DNA of 31,357 bases, from positions 1-31,357 of the IMG/VR virus record IMGVR_UViG_3300045996_000998; one strand, written 5' to 3'. The DNA comes from a virus. Position 1 is the first letter of the stretch; the number at the start of each line of letters is the position of its first letter. Below are positions 13,762-19,266 of the stretch, piece by piece. The translations under genes and the position numbers were made by a program. The notes beneath the pieces were generated by a model, which was not told where the DNA came from, ran no database searches, and saw only the letters and a program-made list of their open reading frames with translations.

Positions 13762-14048
13762 TATTTCTTTACTCCTGCCTCTAGTTCACCGAGTGCCTTT
13801 AGATAGTTCTTAAACTCCCAAGCCATGCGGTAGGCTACCGACAGTACGGCGAACCATACAGCGTACAGTTGCATGTCGCTTAGGACCATTGCGCCTTGGT
13901 ATGTGCGGTACAGAATCGCCGTAGCGATAGCCAGTAGGATAAGCCACGCCACTGTTTCCCCGACTGCTACGAGTACGTCCCATACTTTCTTAATGCCACG
14001 GCCAGTTGCGATTAAGTCGGCCTTTACTTGCTTAGTGTTAATTCCCAT
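13761..14048 (-). CDS. Small membrane protein, 95 aa, two TM segments
   Basis: Two hydrophobic segments (about 23-47 and 60-74) between charged ends. AAGGGGGAAACGA precedes the ATG. Located between the HNH gene and the recombination genes; possible superinfection-exclusion protein, but no family was recognised. Confidence 0.6.
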   Translation of the reverse strand: MGINTKQVKADLIATGRGIKKVWDVLVAVGETVAWLILLAIATAILYRTYQGAMVLSDMQLYAVWFAVLSVAYRMAWEFKNYLKALGELEAGVKK

Positions 14049-14101
14049 TTCGTTTCCCCCTTAAAAGCCCGGTTAACTTTATAAACACAGGCTAGATTGA
14101 T

Positions 14102-14650
14102 TCATATTATGTTCTCGTACTTCTTTTCGGCAGCGGCGCGCGCTGTTTTTGCCTCATCAAGACTTCTATATCTACCTAGATAAACGTAGGTATTGTTAAC
14201 AGACATTCCTACTTCCCAAACTCTGCTTTTCTTTCTGTAGTAAACGCCCTTTACGCCCGACGTGTTACGCTTGGATATTCCTTGGTTGACACTTTGTTGT
14301 CGTTTAGTAGCCCAGCGGCAATTCTCTGGAGTGTAGTCTCCATTAACGTTTATCCGATCGATAGAATAACTTGAGTTCGGCCTTATGCCCATGTCGTTGG
14401 CGAAACACTCATATGCGGTCTTTCCATCCTCCCCAAGCCTCCACCGGTCACATACCCTAATACCCTTTCCGCCATAGTGAGCATAATTTGGTGTATTAGG
14501 GTTATAGCAACGTGACATCATAGCAGCACGCACCGTCGTGAGTGGGTGAAGACGCCTTTGCCACGCAGAATAGTGCTTGCTACATAGCCCTGCTGCAAAG
14601 ACAATGTTTTCGCAGGAACTGCATCGACATGTATTCATTTGCTTCTCCAA
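14102..14650 (-). CDS. HNH homing endonuclease with AP2 domain
   Basis: Free-standing homing endonuclease. N-terminal Cys/His zinc site (CRCSSC at 8-13, CSKH at 23-26), HNH-type core YSIDRINVNGDYTPENCRWAT (95-115), in which the usual first His is Ser/Ile-Asp-Arg as in the AP2-linked subfamily, and a C-terminal AP2 DNA-binding domain (SGVKGVYYRKKSRVWEVGM... about 131-178). Its ATG lies only 1 nt after a strong terminator (14651-14688), which suggests insertion between transcription units, as expected for a mobile gene. Confidence 0.9.
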   Translation of the reverse strand: MEKQMNTCRCSSCENIVFAAGLCSKHYSAWQRRLHPLTTVRAAMMSRCYNPNTPNYAHYGGKGIRVCDRWRLGEDGKTAYECFANDMGIRPNSSYSIDRINVNGDYTPENCRWATKRQQSVNQGISKRNTSGVKGVYYRKKSRVWEVGMSVNNTYVYLGRYRSLDEAKTARAAAEKKYENII

Positions 14651-14688
14651 TTAAAAAGAGAGGCCGGGCACGATGCCGGTCACTCTCT
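14651..14688 (-). terminator. Rho-independent terminator
   Basis: Stem AGAGAG/CTCTCT plus an inner CCGG/CCGG pairing (14657-14688), followed on the minus strand by five T residues (14653-14657). It ends the unit carrying the 32-aa zinc microgene and abuts the start of the HNH gene. Confidence 0.8.
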
Positions 14689-14693
14689 CGTGC

Positions 14694-14755
14694 ATCAGCA
14701 CGTATACCCGCCTTGAGGAACCCTCCACTTAAATGAGGCAGGCGTATATGCTGAT
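14694..14755 (-). repeat. Long imperfect hairpin in a 3' UTR
   Basis: Paired blocks ATCAGCA/TGCTGAT (14694-14700/14749-14755), TATAC/GTATA and GCCT/AGGC form a 16-bp stem with two small internal loops and a 26-nt head. It lies 15 nt after the stop of the 32-aa gene and directly before the terminator, so it would be the 3' UTR of that mRNA. Confidence 0.6.
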
Positions 14756-14769
14756 GGATTGGCTGTTAT

Positions 14770-14868
14770 TTACCAGTAGTACAGAAAACATGCAGCGCAC
14801 ATATCGGTGTGCTCGGGATTCTCTACTATTCGCGTGCAATTAGGTACAGCGCATATAGTAACTGCCAT
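14770..14868 (-). CDS. Zinc-finger microprotein, 32 aa
   Basis: Cys at 6, 11, 24 and 27 (CX4C-X12-CX2C; ICAVPNC ... MCAACF) give a complete four-ligand zinc site in only 32 residues. An excellent AAAGGAGA sits 6 nt before the ATG. A -10-like TATAAA at 14888-14893 would give a 13-nt leader, and the gene is followed by the 14694-14755 hairpin and a terminator. It thus appears to be a monocistronic transcription unit, unusual in this packed genome. Confidence 0.6.
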   Translation of the reverse strand: MAVTICAVPNCTRIVENPEHTDMCAACFLYYW

Positions 14869-14968
14869 ACGTTCTCCTTTCCTTATATTTATAGTAGGGC
14901 TGCACGTTCGGGGAGTTTCGCTCCCATGTAGCCCCGATAGTATGCAGACACTTATGCAGCCCTATAGC

Positions 14969-15043
14969 TGGGAGAACTAGGATTCGATACCTAGATCACA
15001 TCGGCCTCAACCGCCGTCGCTCTGTCTTGAGCTATCTCTCCCA
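14969..15043 (-). tRNA. tRNA-like element, non-canonical
   Basis: On the minus strand a 7-bp acceptor-like stem (15043-15037 with 14975-14969) closes three arms: a 4-bp D-like arm with a 6-nt loop (15032-15019), a 4-bp anticodon-like arm with the 7-nt loop GGTTGAG (15016-15002), and a 5-bp T-like arm CTAGG/CCTAG (14994-14977). It differs from a normal tRNA: the T loop TATCGAAT has 8 nt, the D loop lacks GG, there is no U33 before the presumed anticodon, and no CCA is encoded. Could be a decayed tRNA or a domain of a larger RNA. Confidence 0.35.
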
Positions 15044-15231
15044 TAATCAGGCCATACTACAAGGCTCGGGATTTAATCCTATTTCTAGGGAGCACCTCCG
15101 CATTCACAAAGGAACTTGTATGGCCATTCTCAGCCCCGCAAACAGGTGCCACAATAAGTAGCTGCTTATTGCGCTATCAGCGTTGCTACGCTTCTTCGTT
15201 TGTAGGGGCAGTTGAATAGAGAAGACTTGAG

Positions 15232-15314
15232 CGGCAGCGGTATATTGCTTGGGCGCCTATCCCAGCCAGTCCTATGGGCTGTGCAGAATCGAACTGCTTG
15301 GTCAACCGCTGCCG
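15232..15314 (-). ncRNA. Cloverleaf-like element with canonical T-loop
   Basis: A perfect 10-bp outer stem (CGGCAGCGGT/ACCGCTGCCG) encloses three arms: GCAG-TTCGATT-CTGC (minus strand, an exact tRNA T-loop, 15283-15297), CAGCC/GGCTG and TGGG/CCCA. An additional outer pairing TAGAGA/TCTCTA may extend it. The T-like arm comes first in the minus direction rather than last, so it is not an ordinary tRNA. Confidence 0.45.
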
Positions 15315-15504
15315 ATGTATCCTCTCTATACATTTCTCTCGCTTCTATACCAGTTGCGACAGTACTGATGGAATCTAGGTAAACCGCGCCATGCTCTGCC
15401 TTGCTTAAGAACTATTCACCGCCACTAAGACGGATTACGACAATATGGTAGGGGCCTATTTTTTCAGTACTGCCACATTAGATATAGAAGTTTGCGTTTC
15501 CTTT

Positions 15505-15563
15505 TGGTAGAATAAATAAGTCCGACCAAGGAAGTTGCAGGAGCCTCTTACGGGGCTCCTTTT
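15505..15563 (+). ncRNA. Candidate very short plus-strand RNA unit
   Basis: Extended -10 TGGTAGAAT (15505-15513) is followed, about 25 nt after the expected start near 15520, by a 7-bp hairpin AGGAGCC/GGCTCCT (15539-15545/15554-15560) and TTTT. This makes a promoter-terminator unit of about 45 nt with no ORF. It may be a small RNA, a decoy, or an isolated terminator with a chance -10. Confidence 0.4.
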
Positions 15564-15569
15564 CCTATG

Positions 15570-15646
15570 CCAACGCCGCCACTTACTGCCGCAATCGGTA
15601 TAGAAGCCCTCTATGCGCTTTTGGCTAGCAGTTAAGCTAGCGTTGG
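15570..15646. repeat. Closed inverted repeat after the 87-aa gene
   Basis: CCAACGC (15570-15576) pairs with GCGTTGG (15640-15646), enclosing a GCTAGC/GCTAGC hairpin (15624-15641). It starts directly at the stop codon of the gene at 15647-15910 (minus strand) and would form its 3' UTR. Confidence 0.5.
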
Positions 15647-15910
15647 TTAAAGCAGCTCGATACGTGCGAGCAGCTTTTTAACATCGCTCCATTCGAGGTG
15701 GCCCTCGACATCTGATGTTATTTCTGTGTCATAGCAAAGGCTAAAGCTATCGTTTGCTTCGTCATCGAACTGAATAACAGCGAGCTCCCATAGACCCTCT
15801 TCGCCACCATATGTATATGGGCCGGAGACGACGCTTGCGCCGTAACCATTTTTAAAGCGATAGATTTTCTGTGTTCCGCCGTTCATAGACCGATCAATTA
15901 CTGGTTTCAT
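15647..15910 (-). CDS. Hypothetical protein, 87 aa
   Basis: Strand-rich small protein (QKIYRFKNGYGASVVSGPYTYGGEEGLWELAVIQFDDEANDSFSLCYDTEI) ending in a helix (DVKKLLARIELL); the style is that of small phage proteins annotated as hypothetical. AAGGGAT precedes the ATG. It is flanked by structured elements on both sides (15570-15646 and 15950-16114) and seems to be a stand-alone gene. Function unknown. Confidence 0.6.
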   Translation of the reverse strand: MKPVIDRSMNGGTQKIYRFKNGYGASVVSGPYTYGGEEGLWELAVIQFDDEANDSFSLCYDTEITSDVEGHLEWSDVKKLLARIELL

Positions 15911-15949
15911 ATGTATCCCTTAATTTACCAACCAAAAGCGCATAGAAGT

Positions 15950-16114
15950 GGATTAAGGGCATGGCGCTGGCTATAAGCTGGGTTACTTGGCCGATCAAGC
16001 CCACTACCTCATACGTCATTTACCCGTTGCGGGGTCGCATAGGTGATTCACCATTCGTCAGAGTCTGCGTCGCATATCAACGGCACTCATAGCCAGCGCT
16101 ACTGCCCTTAATCC
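15950..16114 (-). ncRNA. 165-nt element closed by a 23-bp stem
   Basis: GGATTAAGGGCA (15950-15961) pairs with TGCCCTTAATCC (16103-16114), and after a 2/3-nt internal loop GCGCTGGCTAT (15964-15974) pairs with ATAGCCAGCGC (16089-16099). Inside are further hairpins, such as ACCC/GGGT and GGTGA/TCACC near 16028-16053. It begins right next to the stop codon of the lytic transglycosylase gene and ends 40 nt before the next start, so it lies between two minus-strand genes. No T tract; not a simple terminator. RNA family not recognised. Confidence 0.6.
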
Positions 16115-16714
16115 TTATCCACACCGAACTTTGTACTTACACGTAGTAGCACCCCAGGGGTTCCACCCTTGGTCACTCCACATAATATGCGCGACTGCTA
16201 CGTTGTTCTTGGCGTTCTTCAACCACGTTTCTAAGCCTGAAACCGTCTTAGCTCCCGTATAGCCAGCGCGAACTGAATCGCGGTATTTGGCGTTTAGGTT
16301 GCTAGTACCTTTCAGGTTGATTTGGAAACATCCAATAGAGTAGTCGCCTGTAGATGGAGTGTCATTGTGGTTATCTGGGTTGTTATTGCTTTCTGCCATC
16401 ATAACCGCGTGGGCTACTGATTTGTTCCAGCTATAACGTTGTACTTCGTTTGCACAGGTCGGTGTGTTTGCTGCAACTGTTTTACTTTCAGTTACAGCCT
16501 CCGGCTCAACTTCCTTAGCATTTTGCACTGCAACAACCTCGTCTTGTTTGGTCACTTGGGGTGTCGCTCGTGATTGCATTTCTTGCTCCGCAGACGAAAG
16601 AGTTAGACTTTCATGCCGTGCCAGCGGGGAAGTTGAATTGTTAATTTGCTTAGCCGGAGTTGGTACTAAGAGAAGCAAGGCCGCACTTAATACCGCTGCG
16701 ATGAGTATTCTCAT
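16115..16714 (-). CDS. Secreted lytic transglycosylase (SLT-like)
   Basis: Cleaves peptidoglycan glycan strands. Start at 16714 follows a perfect AAAGGAG (5 nt spacing) and gives a signal peptide MRILIAAVLSAALLLLVPTPA. After a low-complexity linker (about 25-85) comes a lysozyme-like domain: catalytic Glu108 in MMAESN, GDYSIGCFQIN (123-133) and VAVAHIMWSDQGWNPWG (173-189). Cys87, 129, 192 and 198 could form disulfides. It stands apart from the holin/M23 cassette, in the RNA-rich lysogeny region, and could act in lysis, DNA entry, or as a lysogenic factor. Confidence 0.8.
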   Translation of the reverse strand: MRILIAAVLSAALLLLVPTPAKQINNSTSPLARHESLTLSSAEQEMQSRATPQVTKQDEVVAVQNAKEVEPEAVTESKTVAANTPTCANEVQRYSWNKSVAHAVMMAESNNNPDNHNDTPSTGDYSIGCFQINLKGTSNLNAKYRDSVRAGYTGAKTVSGLETWLKNAKNNVAVAHIMWSDQGWNPWGATTCKYKVRCG

Positions 16715-16852
16715 GGCAACTCCTTTGTTTAGTTGTGTGTTCCACCTCTGGAACAAATCTCCCAAGCGCTAATTGTTACTCCGGGCTAAGTAATATGACC
16801 GCCCTTGGTACGTTCGCTGCTTGAACTGCGAGGATAGTTTCTCGTCATCCTG

Positions 16853-16890
16853 CCCTCGTGGCTACAAGTCAAATGTCGTGGCCAAGAGGG
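16853..16890 (+). repeat. Hairpin with a GTCAAAT loop (copy 1)
   Basis: CCCTCgTGGC pairs with GCCAaGAGGG (16853-16862/16881-16890), loop containing ACAAGTCAAATG. The same core, GCTACAAGTCAAATG then GTGGCC, recurs at 17183-17207 in the plus-strand small RNA, where a second hairpin has GTCAAA in its loop. The strand shown is that of the copy in the small RNA. Confidence 0.5.
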
Positions 16891-16925
16891 TAAATAAAAA
16901 GAATCTTCCGGTGAAAGAAGATTCT
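16891..16925 (-). terminator. Rho-independent terminator of the tRNA-like unit
   Basis: 9-bp stem AGAATCTTC/GAAGATTCT (16900-16908 with 16917-16925), followed on the minus strand by TTTTTATTTA. It lies 17 nt beyond the CCA end of the tRNA-like element. Confidence 0.85.
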
Positions 16926-16941
16926 CTTACAATTAACATCT

Positions 16942-17009
16942 TGGCTGGGGATGAGGGATTCGAACCCCCGATACGGGTTCCCAGCGTTATCTGTTAATTA
17001 CGTTCCCCA
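16942..17009 (-). tRNA. tRNA-like RNA with canonical 3' half; probable attP core
   Basis: On the minus strand the 3' half is fully tRNA-like: T arm GGGGG-TTCGAAT-CCCTC (16969-16953), acceptor strand ATCCCCA (16952-16946), discriminator G and encoded CCA (16944-16942). Six of seven bases of TGGGGAA (17009-17003) pair with it. The middle is only 33 nt, with no normal D arm and a GATAaCG/CGTATC stem carrying the loop CTGGGAACC, so it is shorter than any standard tRNA. It has its own promoter (17087-17115) and terminator. Phages with tyrosine integrases commonly carry the 3' end of the target tRNA as attP; int lies 0.9 kb away. A functional mini-tRNA is the alternative. Confidence 0.55.
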
Positions 17010-17086
17010 TATTGGTCGCTGTAGTGCGGGGTAGGAATCTTCTTCCTCGTAATCTGTGATTGAAAGTGCGTCGGTTAACTGTTTAC

Positions 17087-17115
17087 ATAGTAACATAAGG
17101 GCTTTTCTAAGTCAA
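17087..17115 (-). promoter_or_regulatory. Strong promoter for the tRNA-like RNA
   Basis: Minus strand: -35 TTGACT (17110-17115), 17-nt spacer, extended -10 TGTTACTAT (TACTAT at 17087-17092). Expected start near 17080, about 70 nt ahead of the tRNA-like element. It is divergent from the plus-strand promoter at 17147-17174, with 31 nt between the two -35 boxes. Confidence 0.75.
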
Positions 17116-17146
17116 CAGTATTATCGTGCTTAAGGTGAGTTACTGA

Positions 17147-17174
17147 TTGAATAATACGCCTAATCTGCTATAAT
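17147..17174 (+). promoter_or_regulatory. Strong promoter for the small RNA
   Basis: Plus strand: -35 TTGAAT (17147-17152), 16-nt spacer, extended -10 TGCTATAAT (TATAAT at 17169-17174). Predicted start near 17181. Confidence 0.75.
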
Positions 17175-17180
17175 GACTAT

Positions 17181-17277
17181 AGCTACAAGTCAAATGCTGT
17201 GGCCTAGAGTCAAATCTAGGTCCGGTAAGTCGTGGCAGAAACAAGACTTTCGGATAAAACCGGGAGTCTTTTTCTTT
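17181..17277 (+). ncRNA. Plus-strand small RNA, about 97 nt
   Basis: Bounded by a near-consensus promoter and an 11-bp terminator stem (17243-17253 with 17260-17270) followed by TTTCTTT. It contains no ORF. Folding shows a hairpin GCTACA/TGTGGC with loop AGTCAAATGC, then CCTAGA-GTCAAA-TCTAGG, then a single-stranded AAGTCGTGGC-rich part and the terminator. The repeated GTCAAA loops suggest a binding site for a protein or for other RNAs. Possible roles include control of lysogeny or of the adjacent integrase. No known RNA family recognised. Confidence 0.7.
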
Positions 17278-17379
17278 CCAAGTCAAGTACTTTCTCTAGG
17301 TTTGCTCTATGTCACGGGACTAACAAATACCTGAATGGGGCGGGTCTTTTTGGGTAACCCGTACAAACTAACCAACAAA

Positions 17380-17592
17380 CACTCCTGTCCATGCACAGGC
17401 TCTTGCAAAACGACACGTCGCACTGTTTTTCGGCATTACAACGGCGGAACTATGGTATCCATCCTGTGACCCTACCGGGGCAGGATTAAGCAGAGAGCCC
17501 AGGAGTGAAAATTGATAATAGGGAACAAGATACAGCTGACTGCCGTTAACCCCTCCGTCAGCGCGGGCGTGTACCCCTACGCACCATCTTGT
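17380..17592 (-). ncRNA. Two adjacent multibranch elements
   Basis: First element 17380-17507: CACTCCTG/CAGGAGTG and GGCTCT/AGAGCC stems around inner hairpins (ATCCTG/CAGGAT near 17461-17486). Second element 17525-17592: ACAAGAT/ATCTTGT closing a Y with arms GCTGAC/GTCAGC (17535-17562) and GCGT/ACGC (17567-17582). A minus-strand promoter (TTGTTT, 17 nt, TATAAT; 17658-17686) lies just upstream, suggesting a structured minus-strand RNA, but no clear 3' end was seen. The surrounding 17282-17800 stretch has no supported gene. Confidence 0.45.
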
Positions 17593-17657
17593 CCACTCTA
17601 TTACTCCTGAGGGTAAACCAGTTCTTAGAAATAGAGGCTTCTTATGGATACCCCTAG

Positions 17658-17686
17658 ATTATAAGGAGGGGAGTTAGTGTAAACAA
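17658..17686 (-). promoter_or_regulatory. Minus-strand promoter TTGTTT-17-TATAAT
   Basis: -35 TTGTTT (17681-17686), 17-nt spacer, -10 TATAAT (17658-17663), no extended TG. It points away from the integrase, into the structured elements at 17592-17380. Confidence 0.55.
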
Positions 17687-17793
17687 ACATATCCAAACAC
17701 AAATATGTACTAATTATTAACTAATACCGCGTACTAACAGAGGTAGTGATGCTAATCACACTCTAGGACAACTACACTCGTCTAAGCAGAGAA

Positions 17794-17844
17794 AGTAAGC
17801 AAGGTGTGCTACAGATTGCGCATGTGCTTACTCTTTTTGTTTTT
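17794..17844 (+). terminator. Plus-strand terminator upstream of int
   Basis: AGTAAGC (17794-17800) pairs with GCTTACT (17826-17832), with an inner GCGCA/TGTGC-like pairing, followed by CTTTTTGTTTTT. It ends some plus-strand transcript from the 17282-17790 region, whose promoter I could not identify, and insulates int from it. Confidence 0.7.
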
Positions 17845-17860
17845 ACACTAAGCTTTTACT

Positions 17861-17899
17861 CTACCACATTTGTCAAAGGCATCTAACTGCTTGTGGTAG
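17861..17899 (+). repeat. Hairpin ahead of the integrase
   Basis: CTACCAC (17861-17867) and GTGGTAG (17893-17899) form a 7-bp stem with a 25-nt loop that again contains GTCAAA. A second hairpin, CTACACC/GGTGTAG (17940-17958), lies just before the integrase ribosome site. These may be arm-binding sites or translational control elements. Confidence 0.4.
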
Positions 17900-17972
17900 G
17901 GCTATTGCGTTCAATACGTAAGGAATGATACATAATCGCTACACCTTGGTGGGTGTAGTGGGAGAGGAACCT

Positions 17973-18815
17973 ATGACAATAACCCAAGCTTATGAATTGT
18001 ACGAGCAGCAAGCGCTCTTAAACAGGGCAGAGGCAACAAAAAGAAACCATCGAAGCGCTATTAGATCGTTTGTACGGGCTGTTGGTGATGTACCAGTGCT
18101 GATCATCAGTAAGCAAACGGTAGCTAACTGGGAATGGGATATGAGGCAGAGAGGCGACAGTGGTACCAACATGCGGGACTATATGGCTAAGCTCCGCCGC
18201 ATACTACGGTTCTTGCGTGACTACGACATAAAAGTAATGAACCCAAGGGAGATAGACCTCCCGAAGAACGATACTAGAGAAAGCGTCTGGCTACTACCTG
18301 ACGAAGTCATGAGGATGTTTCAGGCTTGCGCCAATGACCGCGAACGCGCACTTATGGCGGCATTCTGGGCTGTAGGGGGGAGACCAGGCGAGGTATTGAA
18401 CTTGGACCGTTCGGACATTGAAAAAGAGTACATAACCATTTGTGGTAAAGGTGGTAGATACAGAGAGATAACGATTGACCCATGGGCCAGGGCACACATA
18501 TACACATACCTGGCTAGCCGAAAGGATAACTACCCGCCCGTGTTCTTGTCTGCACAACGCCGCCGCCTCAGCGTCCAGAGGGCAGAGCAGATATTCCACG
18601 AAATAGCTATGAGAGCTGGTATAGAGAAGAACGTCACGCCGTATACACTTCGCCATTCGTTTGTAGCCGACATGCTAGGCAATGGTGCCCCACTAAAAGA
18701 AGTGAGCCAGCTTGTTGGGCATACGCTCACTTCTACAACCTTAAATACCTATCACCACGTTCTACCCACACAAAAGTGGGATGTGAAGAAGAAGTACCAT
18801 ACACCGCTGTCTTAA
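17973..18815 (+). CDS. int: Tyrosine-type site-specific integrase
   Basis: Catalyses recombination between phage and host att sites. Start at 17973 (MTITQAYELY...) follows GAGAGGA; the ATG at 17925 has no usable ribosome spacing. N-terminal SAM-like core-binding domain (about 1-95), catalytic domain with Arg137 (GGRPGE), Lys159 (GKGGRYREI), YxxR at 224-227 (TPYTLRHSF; the usual His is Tyr), His250 (LVGH) and nucleophile Tyr260 (NTYHH). No arm-binding domain: 280 aa is short, like simple XerC/D-sized integrases. Its stop overlaps a convergent small gene by 4 nt. Confidence 0.95.
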   Translation: MTITQAYELYEQQALLNRAEATKRNHRSAIRSFVRAVGDVPVLIISKQTVANWEWDMRQRGDSGTNMRDYMAKLRRILRFLRDYDIKVMNPREIDLPKNDTRESVWLLPDEVMRMFQACANDRERALMAAFWAVGGRPGEVLNLDRSDIEKEYITICGKGGRYREITIDPWARAHIYTYLASRKDNYPPVFLSAQRRRLSVQRAEQIFHEIAMRAGIEKNVTPYTLRHSFVADMLGNGAPLKEVSQLVGHTLTSTTLNTYHHVLPTQKWDVKKKYHTPLS

Positions 18816-18958
18816 CGACGAGCGATAAAGGGACGCGTGACCAAAATCCCGGCAAGTATTGCTATGATAGCGACGACTAAAGCAGCGGTAACTATCTCAA
18901 GTGCAAATACCTGTGCGAGCAACCAAAACAATAAGAACGCTGCACCAATTTCTAACAT
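18812..18958 (-). CDS. Small membrane protein, 48 aa
   Basis: Almost wholly hydrophobic, two short transmembrane helices (about 2-20 and 22-41) and a basic C-terminus (TRPFIARR). Excellent AAGGAGA upstream of the ATG. It is the last gene of the lysis cassette and could be a holin partner or spanin-like helper. Tail-to-tail overlap with int. Confidence 0.6.
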   Translation of the reverse strand: MLEIGAAFLLFWLLAQVFALEIVTAALVVAIIAILAGILVTRPFIARR

Positions 18959-18968
18959 ATGATTCTCC

Positions 18969-19025
18969 TTATACGATTAATGCTATGACTAGTAAGATGA
19001 GGATTACCCAAGCCCACCACGGCAT
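18969..19025 (-). CDS. 18-aa transmembrane peptide
   Basis: A single hydrophobic helix starting MPWWAWV, between the holin and the 48-aa membrane protein. GGAAG lies about 12 nt before the ATG, a weak signal. Very short hydrophobic peptides are known in phage lysis regions, but this call rests on composition and position only. Confidence 0.35.
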   Translation of the reverse strand: MPWWAWVILILLVIALIV

Positions 19026-19029
19026 ACTG

Positions 19030-19266
19030 TTACCGGACTTCCTTTGTATCGACAGTGAATGATGCGGAGTTATTGTTGCTTGTGCCTGATGCAACGATAC
19101 TCATGAGAACGGATACTACACCGGCAGTAAGCCCTACGGCAGCCATAGCCTTAAGATCGGCGTTTAGTAGGTTCGTGCCACTTACAGTAAGGACAGCAAG
19201 CCATGCCTGTGCTACGGTGCGGATTGCACGCTCTACAGCGTCTTTCCAGAATAGTTTGGTGTACAT
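19030..19266 (-). CDS. Holin, r1t-like
   Basis: Forms membrane lesions at lysis. The N-terminus FWKDAVERAIRTVAQAWLAVLTVSG and the GLTAGVVSVLMSIVASGTSN segment match the r1t-type holin pattern (two TM helices, about 18-33 and 38-59). Length 78 aa is typical. Its start overlaps the M23 lysin stop by 1 nt, the classic lysin-holin pairing. Confidence 0.8.
   Translation of the reverse strand: MYTKLFWKDAVERAIRTVAQAWLAVLTVSGTNLLNADLKAMAAVGLTAGVVSVLMSIVASGTSNNNSASFTVDTKEVR

Larger units (their letters stand above)
14895..15472. ncRNA. Array of closed multibranch elements
   Basis: A gene-free 580-bp stretch built of successive inverted-repeat units: 14895-14964 (stem TAGGGCTGCA), 14969-15043, 15050-15125 (GGCCATAC..CAAG, with a GAAA-capped arm), 15133-15209 (GCCCC..AAAC, arms 15152-15171 and 15179-15192), 15232-15314 (CGGCAGCGGT, inner hairpin 15283-15297) and 15360-15472 (CAGTACTGA). 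The first four are 70-77 nt with 4-7 nt spacers, the size and spacing of a tRNA array. Strand is not certain; tRNA-like T-loops read on the minus strand. May be degenerate/unusual tRNAs, domains of one large RNA, or DNA-level structures. Confidence 0.5.

Noticed and set aside
14895-15472. Integron attC sites or a CRISPR array
   Set aside because: No RYYYAAC/GTTRRRY core pairs at the ends of the inverted repeats, and no repeated direct units with uniform spacers; the stems differ in sequence from unit to unit.
17507-17615. 33-aa plus-strand ORF starting at TTG after AGGAG
   Set aside because: Overlaps the whole Y-shaped element at 17525-17592; the SD is part of an inverted-repeat arm. Possible, but not supported enough.
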